The translations under genes and the position numbers were made by a program. DNA of 64,000 bases from Chlamydiota bacterium (GTDB lineage Bacteria > Chlamydiota > Chlamydiia > Chlamydiales > JAAKFR01), in assembly GCA_021772455.1 (NCBI GenBank), contig JAJFLY010000004.1, positions 18,157 to 82,156 of the forward strand. Reading direction: 5' to 3'. Positions 36,634-44,787 of this stretch are shown here, piece by piece. A model generated the notes under the pieces. The model saw nothing but the letters and a program-made list of their open reading frames with translations. It searched no databases and was not told where the DNA came from. How positions within the stretch are numbered: the first letter of the stretch is position 1; each line of letters opens with the position of its first letter.

Positions 36634-39600
36634 CGCCTGGGATCTTCTTGAGCTCCTTTTCAAGAGCAGAATCGATCGTTACCCCATGATTTAAAAAGAG
36701 ATCGCTTAGCTTCTTCTGATCCGCAAAGAAGGCAATTTCTACCTTTTGGGTGCCAGAATGGTCGCGAAACACCTTTTTTAATTCAAGGATATGGGAGAGG
36801 CGCATCTTTTTAGCATCAAGCTTGATGGTAAGTGTTTGAGGTTTTTCGAGCATGGGTTCCTTCTTCTTTTTTGGAGTATTGGCGAAACGGGCAGCTTGCA
36901 TTTTGGCCCGGTCAAAAGCTTTGTCACACGCTTCGACCATCGATTCATCAACTTTTGTCAAATCGTCAAGCCAACGACACGAAATGCGCAGAGAATCTTC
37001 TCGCCGATCAGCTTGCAAAACAGCGTATATCAGCTGATTTTCCTCTAGGAGCTCCCCCTTTTCTTCATAGAGCTCGGGCCAGACTGGCAACTCATAGGTT
37101 TCCATGCCATCGCTAATTTGCATAATTGCGAATTTCTTTTGAGTCTTTTGAGAAATCCTCACCTGAATTGTTTCGACGATAAAAGCTACGCGAATTACTT
37201 GATTATGCTCAAGCTCAGCAAGCTCACAAAGGGGCATGCAGGAGAGGCGTTTTAAAACATGGCGGTAGGCATCCATCGGATGGCCGGTCAAAAAGAAGCC
37301 GAGCAGCTCCTTCTCTTTTTTTAAGATGTCAGCTTTAGAGGAAGGGTGGACCACCTCGGGGGAGTCTTTAAATCGAGTATGAGACTCCTCTCCCATCAAA
37401 GAGAAAAAGGTGAGCACACCGGAAGCCTTTTCCTTTTGATCGGTCGAGGCTGCATCATACATCTCCTCAACACTCATTCTAAGCGCATCACGCGTCCAAC
37501 CGGTGAAATCAAAGGCGCCAGCACCGACTAAACATTCGACCGCCTTTTTTCCGACCTTTTTAAGATCGATGCGCTTGAAAAACTCGTAAAAATCGGTGAA
37601 AGGACCTTTTGCAGCGCGTTCTTCCAAAATCGCCTCAACAACGCCCTCTCCAACCCCTTTAATCCCATTCATCGCAAATCGAATTCCCTTTTCGGCCGAC
37701 ACAAATTCCTTGCCAGACTCGTTCACATCGGGTGGGAGGATCTCAATATTTAGGGCTTGCGACTCACGAATAAACTTTGCGACCTTGGAAATATCATCAC
37801 GGTCACATGTCATAAGCGCCGCCATCCAGATCCCTGGATAGTTTGCCTTCAAATACGCTGTTACATAGGTGAGAAAGCCATAAGCCGCTGCGTGGGATTT
37901 GTTGAAACCATAGGAAGCAAACTTTTCCATCTTGTCGAAGATCGCCGTCGCATTTTCCTCGGAGAGGCCATTTTCAATCGCCCCCATGCTAAATTTTTCC
38001 CGCTCCCTTTCCATCTGCTCGCGATCTTTCTTACCCATCGCACGACGCAGCACATCCCCTTCTCCAAGCGAATAATTCGCAAGCTTTTGGGCAATCTGCA
38101 TCACCTGCTCCTGATAAACCATAATACCATAGGTCTCTTCAAGGATAGGCTCAATCCATGGATGATCGTACTCAATTGGCTCGCGTCCATGCTTACGGTT
38201 GATGAATGAGGGGATCATATCCATCGGGCCAGGACGATAAAGAGCGCCGATCGCAATAATCTCTTCAAATTTATCAGGCAATAATTGACGCCCTAGATCT
38301 TGCATACCGCCAGATTCCATCTGGAACACGCCTAATGTTCTTCCCTGGTGAAGTAACTTGAATGTCTTTAGATCATCGAGAGGCAGATTCACCCAGTCGA
38401 TATGCTTTCCTGTCTGAGACTCAACCGCATCGCACGCAATTTTAATGCTCGTTAATGTTTTAAGACCCAAAAAGTCGATTTTTAGCATCCCAACAGCTTC
38501 CACAGGCTTCATCGAAAACTGCGTTGCCGCGAGTTCAGCCTCTTTTGGCATGCAAACGGGAATATGGTCTGTGAGGGGATCTCCAGAAACGATAAGACCC
38601 GCCGCATGAATCCCCGTATTGCGGATCGATCCTTCTAATTTTCGTCCTAGATCGATTATCTTCTTGGCGTCGCTATCCTCGACATACATCTTGTTCAAAT
38701 CGGGATCGATTTCGAGCGCTTTTTCAAGCGTCATACCCAAGTCATCAGGGACATACTTTGCGATCTGGTTGACCTTAGAAAGAGGGACCGAAAGGACGCG
38801 CCCCACATCCTTGATCGTCATCTTCGCTTTCATCGTTCCAAAGGTGATAATCTGGGCGACATTATCCTTTCCGTATTTATCGACCGTATACTCAATGACA
38901 TCCCCCCTGCCATGCATGCAAATATCGACGTCGATATCGGGGTAGGAGAGGCGTTCGGGGTTGATAAAGCGCTCGAAGAAGAGATGAAAGCGGAGCGGTT
39001 CGATGTCGGTAATTCCAATCAAATAAAGGATAATCGAACCAGCCCCCGACCCCCTTCCAGGACCTACTGGAATCCCCTCTCCTTTAGCCCAACTAATGAA
39101 ATCCCAAACAATCAGCAAATAATCGCTCATCTCTTTTGAAGTGATGATCTCCAACTCAAGATCGAGGCGATCTCGTACCACCTGCATCGGATCCTTTCCT
39201 GGGTACTTTTCCGCAACTTTTTCGAGTCGTTCAGGCGTATAGCGCTTGGGAATTCCCTCTTCGCAAAGATGGCGCAAATAAGATGCCTGGGTATACCCCT
39301 CCTTAGGGATAAAAACAGGGTAGTGCTTCGTGTCGAAATCGAGCGCAAGCTGGCATTTTTCTGCCACCTCCAAGGTATTCGAAAGAGCTTCTGGAAGATC
39401 GTGGAAAAGAGCCGACATCTCCTCTGGAGACTTAAAATACAATTCGCGCGTCGAATAGACACGCCGTTTGGGATTAGGGACACGGAACGTAGGATTTCCA
39501 AAACTATCTTTTTCCCAAATCTCGACAGGTTCACCCGATTGAATGTTGAGCAAAATTTCATGCGCTTTCCAATCATCGGGTTCCAGATAGTGCGTATCAT

Positions 39601-40267
39601 TTGTCGCAACAAGTGGAATGCCGAACTTACGACTCGCAGCAATCAGCTTCTCATTTACCGCTGTTTGCTTCTCCACAAAGTCGCGATACTGCTGCTCCAG
39701 CCACGTCTCTGTAAATCCCGCGATTTTTTCGTCGCTCATGTGGTGGCGTTGCAATTCTAGGTAATAGTCGTCTCCAAAGAGCTCATGATACCAGCGGATT
39801 TCCTCATGAAATTCTTCCTCCGAGCCATTCATGGCCACATCAGGCACCTGCCCTGACAAACAGGCAGAGAGGCAAATTAAACCTTTCGAATACTCTTTTA
39901 AAAGTTCCTTATCGATTCGCGGGTTATAGTAAAACCCTTCAAGAAAGCCGCGCGAAGAGAGGCGACAGAGATTGTGATACCCCTCTTCATCTTTTGCAAG
40001 CAGTACCAGGTGGAAGGCTGATTTACGCCCGATTTTCATCCTTTCAAGGCGTGATGTTGGGGCCATATAGACCTCACACCCAATAATCGCCTTTACACCA
40101 TGCTTTTTGCACGCCTTGTAAAAATCAACCGCGCCATACATGTTGCCATGGTCGGTAAGTGCAACCGCAGGCATACCCATTTCGGCGGCTTTGCGTGCAA
40201 TCCCGTCAATGGGACACGAAGCATCCAAAATTGAGTACTGAGAGTGTTGATGGAGTGGAACCCACAT
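36617..40267 (-). CDS. dnaE: DNA polymerase III alpha subunit
   Basis: Replicative polymerase, 1216 residues. The N-terminal PHP domain shows VPLHQHSQYSILDASCPIDG. The polymerase core has the catalytic YPDIDVDICMHGR with two aspartates near residue 440, and the finger region IRNTGIHAAGLIVSG. The helix-hairpin-helix region FAMNGIKGVGEGVVEAILEE and the OB domain (VIRVAFIVETIQVRISQKT) follow. Full length for the DnaE1 type. Matches dnaE (CT545) next to uhpC. Confidence 0.96.
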   Translation of the reverse strand: MWVPLHQHSQYSILDASCPIDGIARKAAEMGMPAVALTDHGNMYGAVDFYKACKKHGVKAIIGCEVYMAPTSRLERMKIGRKSAFHLVLLAKDEEGYHNLCRLSSRGFLEGFYYNPRIDKELLKEYSKGLICLSACLSGQVPDVAMNGSEEEFHEEIRWYHELFGDDYYLELQRHHMSDEKIAGFTETWLEQQYRDFVEKQTAVNEKLIAASRKFGIPLVATNDTHYLEPDDWKAHEILLNIQSGEPVEIWEKDSFGNPTFRVPNPKRRVYSTRELYFKSPEEMSALFHDLPEALSNTLEVAEKCQLALDFDTKHYPVFIPKEGYTQASYLRHLCEEGIPKRYTPERLEKVAEKYPGKDPMQVVRDRLDLELEIITSKEMSDYLLIVWDFISWAKGEGIPVGPGRGSGAGSIILYLIGITDIEPLRFHLFFERFINPERLSYPDIDVDICMHGRGDVIEYTVDKYGKDNVAQIITFGTMKAKMTIKDVGRVLSVPLSKVNQIAKYVPDDLGMTLEKALEIDPDLNKMYVEDSDAKKIIDLGRKLEGSIRNTGIHAAGLIVSGDPLTDHIPVCMPKEAELAATQFSMKPVEAVGMLKIDFLGLKTLTSIKIACDAVESQTGKHIDWVNLPLDDLKTFKLLHQGRTLGVFQMESGGMQDLGRQLLPDKFEEIIAIGALYRPGPMDMIPSFINRKHGREPIEYDHPWIEPILEETYGIMVYQEQVMQIAQKLANYSLGEGDVLRRAMGKKDREQMEREREKFSMGAIENGLSEENATAIFDKMEKFASYGFNKSHAAAYGFLTYVTAYLKANYPGIWMAALMTCDRDDISKVAKFIRESQALNIEILPPDVNESGKEFVSAEKGIRFAMNGIKGVGEGVVEAILEERAAKGPFTDFYEFFKRIDLKKVGKKAVECLVGAGAFDFTGWTRDALRMSVEEMYDAASTDQKEKASGVLTFFSLMGEESHTRFKDSPEVVHPSSKADILKKEKELLGFFLTGHPMDAYRHVLKRLSCMPLCELAELEHNQVIRVAFIVETIQVRISQKTQKKFAIMQISDGMETYELPVWPELYEEKGELLEENQLIYAVLQADRREDSLRISCRWLDDLTKVDESMVEACDKAFDRAKMQAARFANTPKKKKEPMLEKPQTLTIKLDAKKMRLSHILELKKVFRDHSGTQKVEIAFFADQKKLSDLFLNHGVTIDSALEKELKKIPGVSAAK

Positions 40268-40528
40268 ATTAAGGCAATATACCCCAACCCATCTTAAAAC
40301 CCAAGTTGCCGTCGACCTCAGAAACTATAAGATTCCAACTAGTGTAAAGTAATATTCTGGGAGCTTGGCTCAAAAACTCACTTCAATTCATATTACTATG
40401 CATGTGCTATAATCTTAGACCCTGATTGCTACCTAAACCTCGTCTAGAAACCGTTAAGTTTAGGTAGCAATCAGGGTCTTAGGAAGGTTTAACCTTAAAA
40501 GGGCAAAAATCCCCAAAAGGAGGGAATA
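40268..40528. other. Intergenic region with palindromic repeat
   Basis: A 261-base gap between the divergent dnaE and a small gene. It carries promoter-like TATAAT at 40407-40412 on the plus strand and then the 63-base palindromic repeat (40417-40479), so a transcript from here would have that hairpin in its leader. AAGGTTTAACCTT, a short palindrome, follows at 40484-40496. Confidence 0.5.
40417..40479. repeat. Perfect inverted repeat, 22-bp arms
   Basis: Arms at 40417-40438 (AGACCCTGATTGCTACC...) and 40458-40479 are perfect reverse complements of 22 bases around a 19-base loop. The same 22-mer occurs once more at 63860-63881. This looks like a compact form of a palindromic interspersed element. 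Confidence 0.85.
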
Positions 40529-40876
40529 GTGTTATTTTTCTTTAAAAAAATCGTTACTATCTTTTGGTCGGAGGAGGACGAGAAGAGGCTCCAAGGAAGA
40601 CTAATACTAAAAATTCATTCCATTAAGCGATACGATGAGTTACTTTTTAAAACCCCTCATAACAGTCCATCATGCTTGGACCATGTTCCCCAAGCAATAC
40701 GCATCAGAGGTAAGCTTATTAGTCAGAAGGGAGTCCATTTTCTGGAAAAGGAAATCTATTTCCTTGTTCCAAATCCTGTTTTAAAGAAATTGAACCTCGC
40801 ATTAGCTCATGGAGACACACTTGAATTAGGATTGACTGCTGATTTGAAGTGTATCGATTTAAACAAATGTGACTAA
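40529..40876 (+). CDS. Small hypothetical protein
   Basis: A 115-residue protein, no domain recognised. Start GTG at 40529, supported by a strong AAGGAGGG nine bases upstream. Basic N-terminal region with a hydrophobic start (MLFFFKKIVTIFW), then a beta-rich body (AIRIRGKLISQKGVHFLEKE; LELGLTADLKCIDL). It could be a soluble beta domain. Its leader carries the palindromic repeat. Convergent with uhpC. Confidence 0.6.
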   Translation: MLFFFKKIVTIFWSEEDEKRLQGRLILKIHSIKRYDELLFKTPHNSPSCLDHVPQAIRIRGKLISQKGVHFLEKEIYFLVPNPVLKKLNLALAHGDTLELGLTADLKCIDLNKCD

Positions 40877-40900
40877 AGTTTCTAAAAAAAAGAAACCTTT
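40875..40900. terminator. Possible bidirectional terminator
   Basis: AAAGTTTCT and AGAAACCTTT can pair around a short A-run, placed between the convergent small gene and uhpC. The stem is short and has a bulge, so it is a weak call. Confidence 0.3.
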
Positions 40901-40921
40901 CACTCCAAGTTGTCTCCTATT

Positions 40922-42316
40922 TTAGGAAACCGTGGTCTCGACCTCTTCGTCATCAAGTAATGTAGGAGAAAGCTTTCCTCCACCCTCCTTCTGCTGAGCG
41001 TGGGCATTCCACATCGGCAAGAAGAGAAGAACCGAGATTACTCCACAAGCGGTAAGAGCCATATAGTATCCGTTCCACCCCATCTCTTGTGCGATCTTAC
41101 CAATTGGATACCCCGCACTAGCCGCTCCAAAATAGGCAAACCAGCCGGCAAATCCACTTGCCGTTCCCGAAGCTTTTTTATGAGAAAGCTCTGCAGCTGC
41201 AAGCCCAATCAACATCTGAGGTCCATACAAGAAAAATCCGATCATGAAAAGGGCTGCCGAATCAAACCAAGCGGTCGCTTCAGGGAAAAGCCACAAACCT
41301 AAAACCGAGGCCACCATCCCAAGAGAAAACAGGACATTCATCGGCCCACGGCGACCGGAATGAATCTTATCTGAGAGCCAGCCCGCAAGGAGCAGTCCAA
41401 AGATCCCGCCAATCTCAAATAGCGAGACGCATCCGTTTGCTTTGATTTTCGAATACCCCTTAGCTTCAATAAGATAAAGGGCACTCCAGTCATTGACCGC
41501 TATCCGAATGACATAGATAAAAAAGGAAGCGAACGCAAGCATCCAGATCCACTTGTTGTTCAAGACATAATCAAATAAAATTTGTTTTGTCGTGAGCTCT
41601 TTTTCGCGATTCTCATCGATTTTTTGAGAGTTTGGGTAGTCCTTCCGATATTTTTCAATGGCAGGCAAGCCAAGAGATTGCGGAGTATCGCGCAAGCGGT
41701 TCATCAAGAAAAAGCCCATAACGACACAAAGTGCGCCGGGAATGAACATAGCAAAGCGCCACCCTAAATACTGGGCGCACACAGCGCCTACGTTCATAAT
41801 CAAAAAAGCGCCCACATTGTGTGAAGTGCTCCAGACACTCCACCACGTTCCTCTCTCCGACTGAGAATACCAATGAGTTAAGAGACGGGCGCACGGAGGC
41901 CAGCCCCACCCCTGGAACCAGCCGTTCATCCCCCAAAGAATCGCAAAAAGGATGATGGAGGAGGAGAGGCCAAAAAAAATATTGATCACACCCGTTACAA
42001 TGAGGCCAATAGCCATAAAATAGCGGGGATTTGACTGATCCGACATTACTCCACTGGCAAATTTGCTCAGTCCGTAGGTGATATAGAGCATACTCCCTAA
42101 GATTCCTATCTGCGCCTTATCTAACCCTAGGTCGTTCATAAGGGCAGGCATGGCGACAGTAAAACTCTTTCTAGTGAAATAGTAGAAGATATAGCCAGTA
42201 AACATGGCATAAAAAATCCGAAAGCGCCAATAGCGATACTGCTTCTTGACGAGCTTCGGATCATCTATCTCATCGATATGTGGTGCAGGTTTTAAGAAAT
42301 CTAATACGACATTCAC
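40922..42316 (-). CDS. uhpC: Hexose-phosphate transporter (UhpC/OPA-type MFS)
   Basis: Inner-membrane antiporter taking up glucose-6-phosphate from the host for Pi. 464 residues, twelve membrane segments. Seen: YRFRIFYAMFTGYIFYYFTR-type N-terminus (FYAMFTGYIFYYFTRKSF), the OPA loop GMNGWFQGWGWPPCARLLTH, and WWSVWSTSHNVGAFLI. Start is GTG at 42316 after AGGAG. C. trachomatis has uhpC (CT544) between dnaE and hisS, as here. A promoter lies just upstream. Confidence 0.92.
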   Translation of the reverse strand: MNVVLDFLKPAPHIDEIDDPKLVKKQYRYWRFRIFYAMFTGYIFYYFTRKSFTVAMPALMNDLGLDKAQIGILGSMLYITYGLSKFASGVMSDQSNPRYFMAIGLIVTGVINIFFGLSSSIILFAILWGMNGWFQGWGWPPCARLLTHWYSQSERGTWWSVWSTSHNVGAFLIMNVGAVCAQYLGWRFAMFIPGALCVVMGFFLMNRLRDTPQSLGLPAIEKYRKDYPNSQKIDENREKELTTKQILFDYVLNNKWIWMLAFASFFIYVIRIAVNDWSALYLIEAKGYSKIKANGCVSLFEIGGIFGLLLAGWLSDKIHSGRRGPMNVLFSLGMVASVLGLWLFPEATAWFDSAALFMIGFFLYGPQMLIGLAAAELSHKKASGTASGFAGWFAYFGAASAGYPIGKIAQEMGWNGYYMALTACGVISVLLFLPMWNAHAQQKEGGGKLSPTLLDDEEVETTVS

Positions 42317-42346
42317 ATTTATCTCCTAGCCCCGATTAATGCCCCA

Positions 42347-42375
42347 ATTATAGCAAAAAATGCCCATGAAGTCAC
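42347..42375 (-). promoter_or_regulatory. Probable uhpC promoter
   Basis: On the minus strand GTGACT (42375-42370), a 17-base spacer, then a perfect TATAAT (42352-42347), 30 bases before the GTG start. The stretch from TATAAT on (TATAATTGGGGCATTAA) nearly matches that of the trxA promoter. Confidence 0.55.
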
Positions 42376-42506
42376 GAATATTGAATTCAAATTGGAAGTT
42401 CATATGACACATCCACCTCTTTGTCAATTACTTTTTCAAAAGTCAAAAAAAATATTGAACTCTAGTCTATTTGACTCGCAATCCCCCTTATGTTAGAAAA
42501 AAAAAC

Positions 42507-42986
42507 ATGACAAAGACAAAACAAGAACTTGGCCAGAAGCAATTAGATGACTTTTTAGAAGAAATAGGGGTCCTTCCTTCTAGTCAAGCTGTGGATACCG
42601 AATCTTCCCTCGAGAATCTCGTTAAGGAAATTTTTGAACTCACCCAAGATCATGTTCCACCACCCGCAACTCCCTCTTTGCCTATCCTCCCTCTAGAGAG
42701 GGAGCTAATAAAGAGACGATCCAAGTCAATGATTTGGATCACAGCAACCCTCCTGATCGGATTGATCGTGGGTGCTGCCTGCGGTTTCTTTTGGGCCAAA
42801 AGCACTGGATTGCTAGAAAAACCGATTGTCGAGTCCCAAGAGGGAATCTCCTCACAAATTTCCTATTGGATCGAGGAGCTAAACACGCTTTACGACAAAG
42901 TTGATCCTATCAAACCACCATCTGAAGAAGAAACCCTTGCTCCCTCTGAGCTGTCCATCCGAAATGAGCTTAAACCCAACTTCTAA
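42507..42986 (+). CDS. Hypothetical single-pass membrane protein
   Basis: A 159-residue protein with one membrane helix in the middle (MIWITATLLIGLIVGAACGF). It has an acidic, probably coiled N-terminal part (KQELGQKQLDDFLEEIGVLP) and a Pro/Glu-rich tail. The ATG at 42507 (MTKTKQEL) is preferred to a TTG at 42471. No family recognised. Its 3' end faces the GTPase gene convergently. Confidence 0.5.
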   Translation: MTKTKQELGQKQLDDFLEEIGVLPSSQAVDTESSLENLVKEIFELTQDHVPPPATPSLPILPLERELIKRRSKSMIWITATLLIGLIVGAACGFFWAKSTGLLEKPIVESQEGISSQISYWIEELNTLYDKVDPIKPPSEEETLAPSELSIRNELKPNF

Positions 42987-43005
42987 AAAAATATGTATCA
43001 CATCA

Positions 43006-44715
43006 TTACCAGTCAAAAAACCGAGCAAGTTTTTTATCCTCTTCGCTTGGGAACACCCAACGGTAGCCATAGTAAATCGCTGCGCCTCCACCAACTACAG
43101 CAACTCCTGCAGCAGTCGCCACTGCAACGGTAGGAAGAGCTACTGTACCGGCGCCCACCCCAAGCAAATTAGCAACAGCGCCCCCCACGGCGGTATTTCC
43201 ACCCACAAGAGCAACCCCACCCGATACCACACCACCCACTCCGGAGCCTACGGAGCGCAAACTCCATGAAACGCGTTCATCTTTGAATTTCTGAGTCACA
43301 TTTTTTATTTGATAATCTTTATCATCGAAGCTTACATAAAACCCAAAGGTTCCTCGAAGTCTCATATATCTATCCAGAATACCGTGATGATTGCCCCCTA
43401 AGTCAGCATTTGATATTTGGGGATCAAGTTCTCTTGTAAGACTGGCACCAAGCCTTAGAATAGGTTCAGACACCTTTTCATGAGGAGCCTTGAGATCCAG
43501 ATCTCCGAGATTTGCAAGACCGTATGTAAATTGTAGCTTCGGTAGAGCAGCAGGCCAAGTTTTTTCGTCTTTCAGATCTCCTTCTACATCTCCTCCGATT
43601 TCCTCACCCAATTTTTTAGCTTGATGATACTGCTCATCACCCAGCCTAACTCGGACGTCTACATTTTTATGTGATTCAGTATTAAAGATTTTGAGTCGTA
43701 AGTTATTTCTCTCCTTAGGGTCCAAAGGATCATAAGTGATTGCAAATTCGGAAAGTCGACCAGAGATTTTCCCCTTCTTGAGCGCTTGAATCGACATTTT
43801 TTCTTGCTCTAGATTTTGACTTCTTGTGAATATGACACGTAAATTGTCTTCCCCCTCGCCAACCACCCCTCTGAAGGTGTCGTGCAACAACTGGGCAACT
43901 TCTACCCATGATTTCCCTCTCCCTTCCAAGCCTCTGATATCGAATACGAGAACGAATCTGACAGATTTTGCCTGTTTAACAAGTTCTTTTAGAAGCACGG
44001 CATTGGCAATTACAACCTCGACCCCTCGGTTATCACATAGACCTGCTATATCACATAAATTCAGTTTACACTCCTGCTGGTTTCCAAAACCAAAGGTAAT
44101 CTCCGGGATTAGCTGGGGAACAGCTGTACGCGCTTCCCCTCCGTGTCCTATCAATGCAACTTCATTTTCCTTAGATTTAGGGTCCACAATAACACGACCG
44201 GATTCATCTTTAGCCATGTCGCATCCATACACATAATTAATTAAGACACTTTTGCCAGCTTCTGTTTTTCCATAAACTACGGTAATATCCTTCCCTTTGG
44301 CTTGTTCCACTCTTTCCTGACCAAGTGCTAATATGCATCGATAGAGCTCCAGCCTTTCTCCTACTGTCCGTTCTTTCTCATCTATGTTTAAAAGGGACTT
44401 CATTCGACCCTCGACCAAAGATACCGTTTGACTTTCTGCATGCACCTTTGCTCCCGAAACTCCAAGCAGCATGAGACCTCCTCCAAGGAGGTAAGGCCAC
44501 TTAAGACTCCCTTGTTGCAAATTGGCGAAACCCTGACCTCTTACAGCTGGAGTCTGCGCAATCGCTCGATGCACACAATCCTTTATGCCGGAAGGGAGGC
44601 CTGCGGGATTTTGGGTTACCGGTTTTGGAAATGCTGCTCTTATTAGAGGAGCTGACGGAAATAAGGCCCCACAACGCTGGGCTTGTAAAAAAGGGGGTCC
44701 ACTACGAATATGCAT
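43006..44715 (-). CDS. Membrane-associated P-loop GTPase, paralogue A
   Basis: A 569-residue protein of a family I cannot name. Order of parts: a basic, Pro/Arg-rich leader with almost no acidic residues (1-72), a hydrophobic helix (WPYLLGGGLMLLGVSG, 73-88), a P-loop GKTEAGKS (149-156), a Walker B/G3-like CDIAG (221-225), VFDIRGLEGRG, and a TR-S-x-N motif in place of NKxD. Two Gly/Ala/Val-rich membrane helices lie near the C-terminus. This suggests a GTPase anchored at both ends. It is a tandem paralogue of the gene at 44788; the first 95 residues differ at two positions only. GAGG lies before the ATG. Confidence 0.65.
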   Translation of the reverse strand: MHIRSGPPFLQAQRCGALFPSAPLIRAAFPKPVTQNPAGLPSGIKDCVHRAIAQTPAVRGQGFANLQQGSLKWPYLLGGGLMLLGVSGAKVHAESQTVSLVEGRMKSLLNIDEKERTVGERLELYRCILALGQERVEQAKGKDITVVYGKTEAGKSVLINYVYGCDMAKDESGRVIVDPKSKENEVALIGHGGEARTAVPQLIPEITFGFGNQQECKLNLCDIAGLCDNRGVEVVIANAVLLKELVKQAKSVRFVLVFDIRGLEGRGKSWVEVAQLLHDTFRGVVGEGEDNLRVIFTRSQNLEQEKMSIQALKKGKISGRLSEFAITYDPLDPKERNNLRLKIFNTESHKNVDVRVRLGDEQYHQAKKLGEEIGGDVEGDLKDEKTWPAALPKLQFTYGLANLGDLDLKAPHEKVSEPILRLGASLTRELDPQISNADLGGNHHGILDRYMRLRGTFGFYVSFDDKDYQIKNVTQKFKDERVSWSLRSVGSGVGGVVSGGVALVGGNTAVGGAVANLLGVGAGTVALPTVAVATAAGVAVVGGGAAIYYGYRWVFPSEEDKKLARFFDW

Positions 44716-44770
44716 TTTAAATCCTCGAATAGCATTTCAAAACAACTTTTATAGCATAATATTTTTTTTC
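44716..44770 (-). promoter_or_regulatory. Promoter copy shared with paralogue B
   Basis: On the minus strand TTGCTG, a 16-base spacer, then TATAAA precede the paralogue A ATG by about 40 bases, within a block nearly identical to the one upstream of paralogue B (46480-46535). So the duplication or conversion tract includes the promoter. Confidence 0.45.
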
Positions 44771-44787
44771 AGCAAACGACTTAACAC

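Noticed and set aside
36791..39760. Several open frames antisense to dnaE
   Set aside because: They mirror the codon structure of a complete, motif-rich dnaE, have no ribosome sites and no recognisable protein features.
40407..40412. Promoter for the small gene at 40529
   Set aside because: TATAAT is perfect but no acceptable -35 is found at 16-18 bases; kept only as a remark on the intergenic region.
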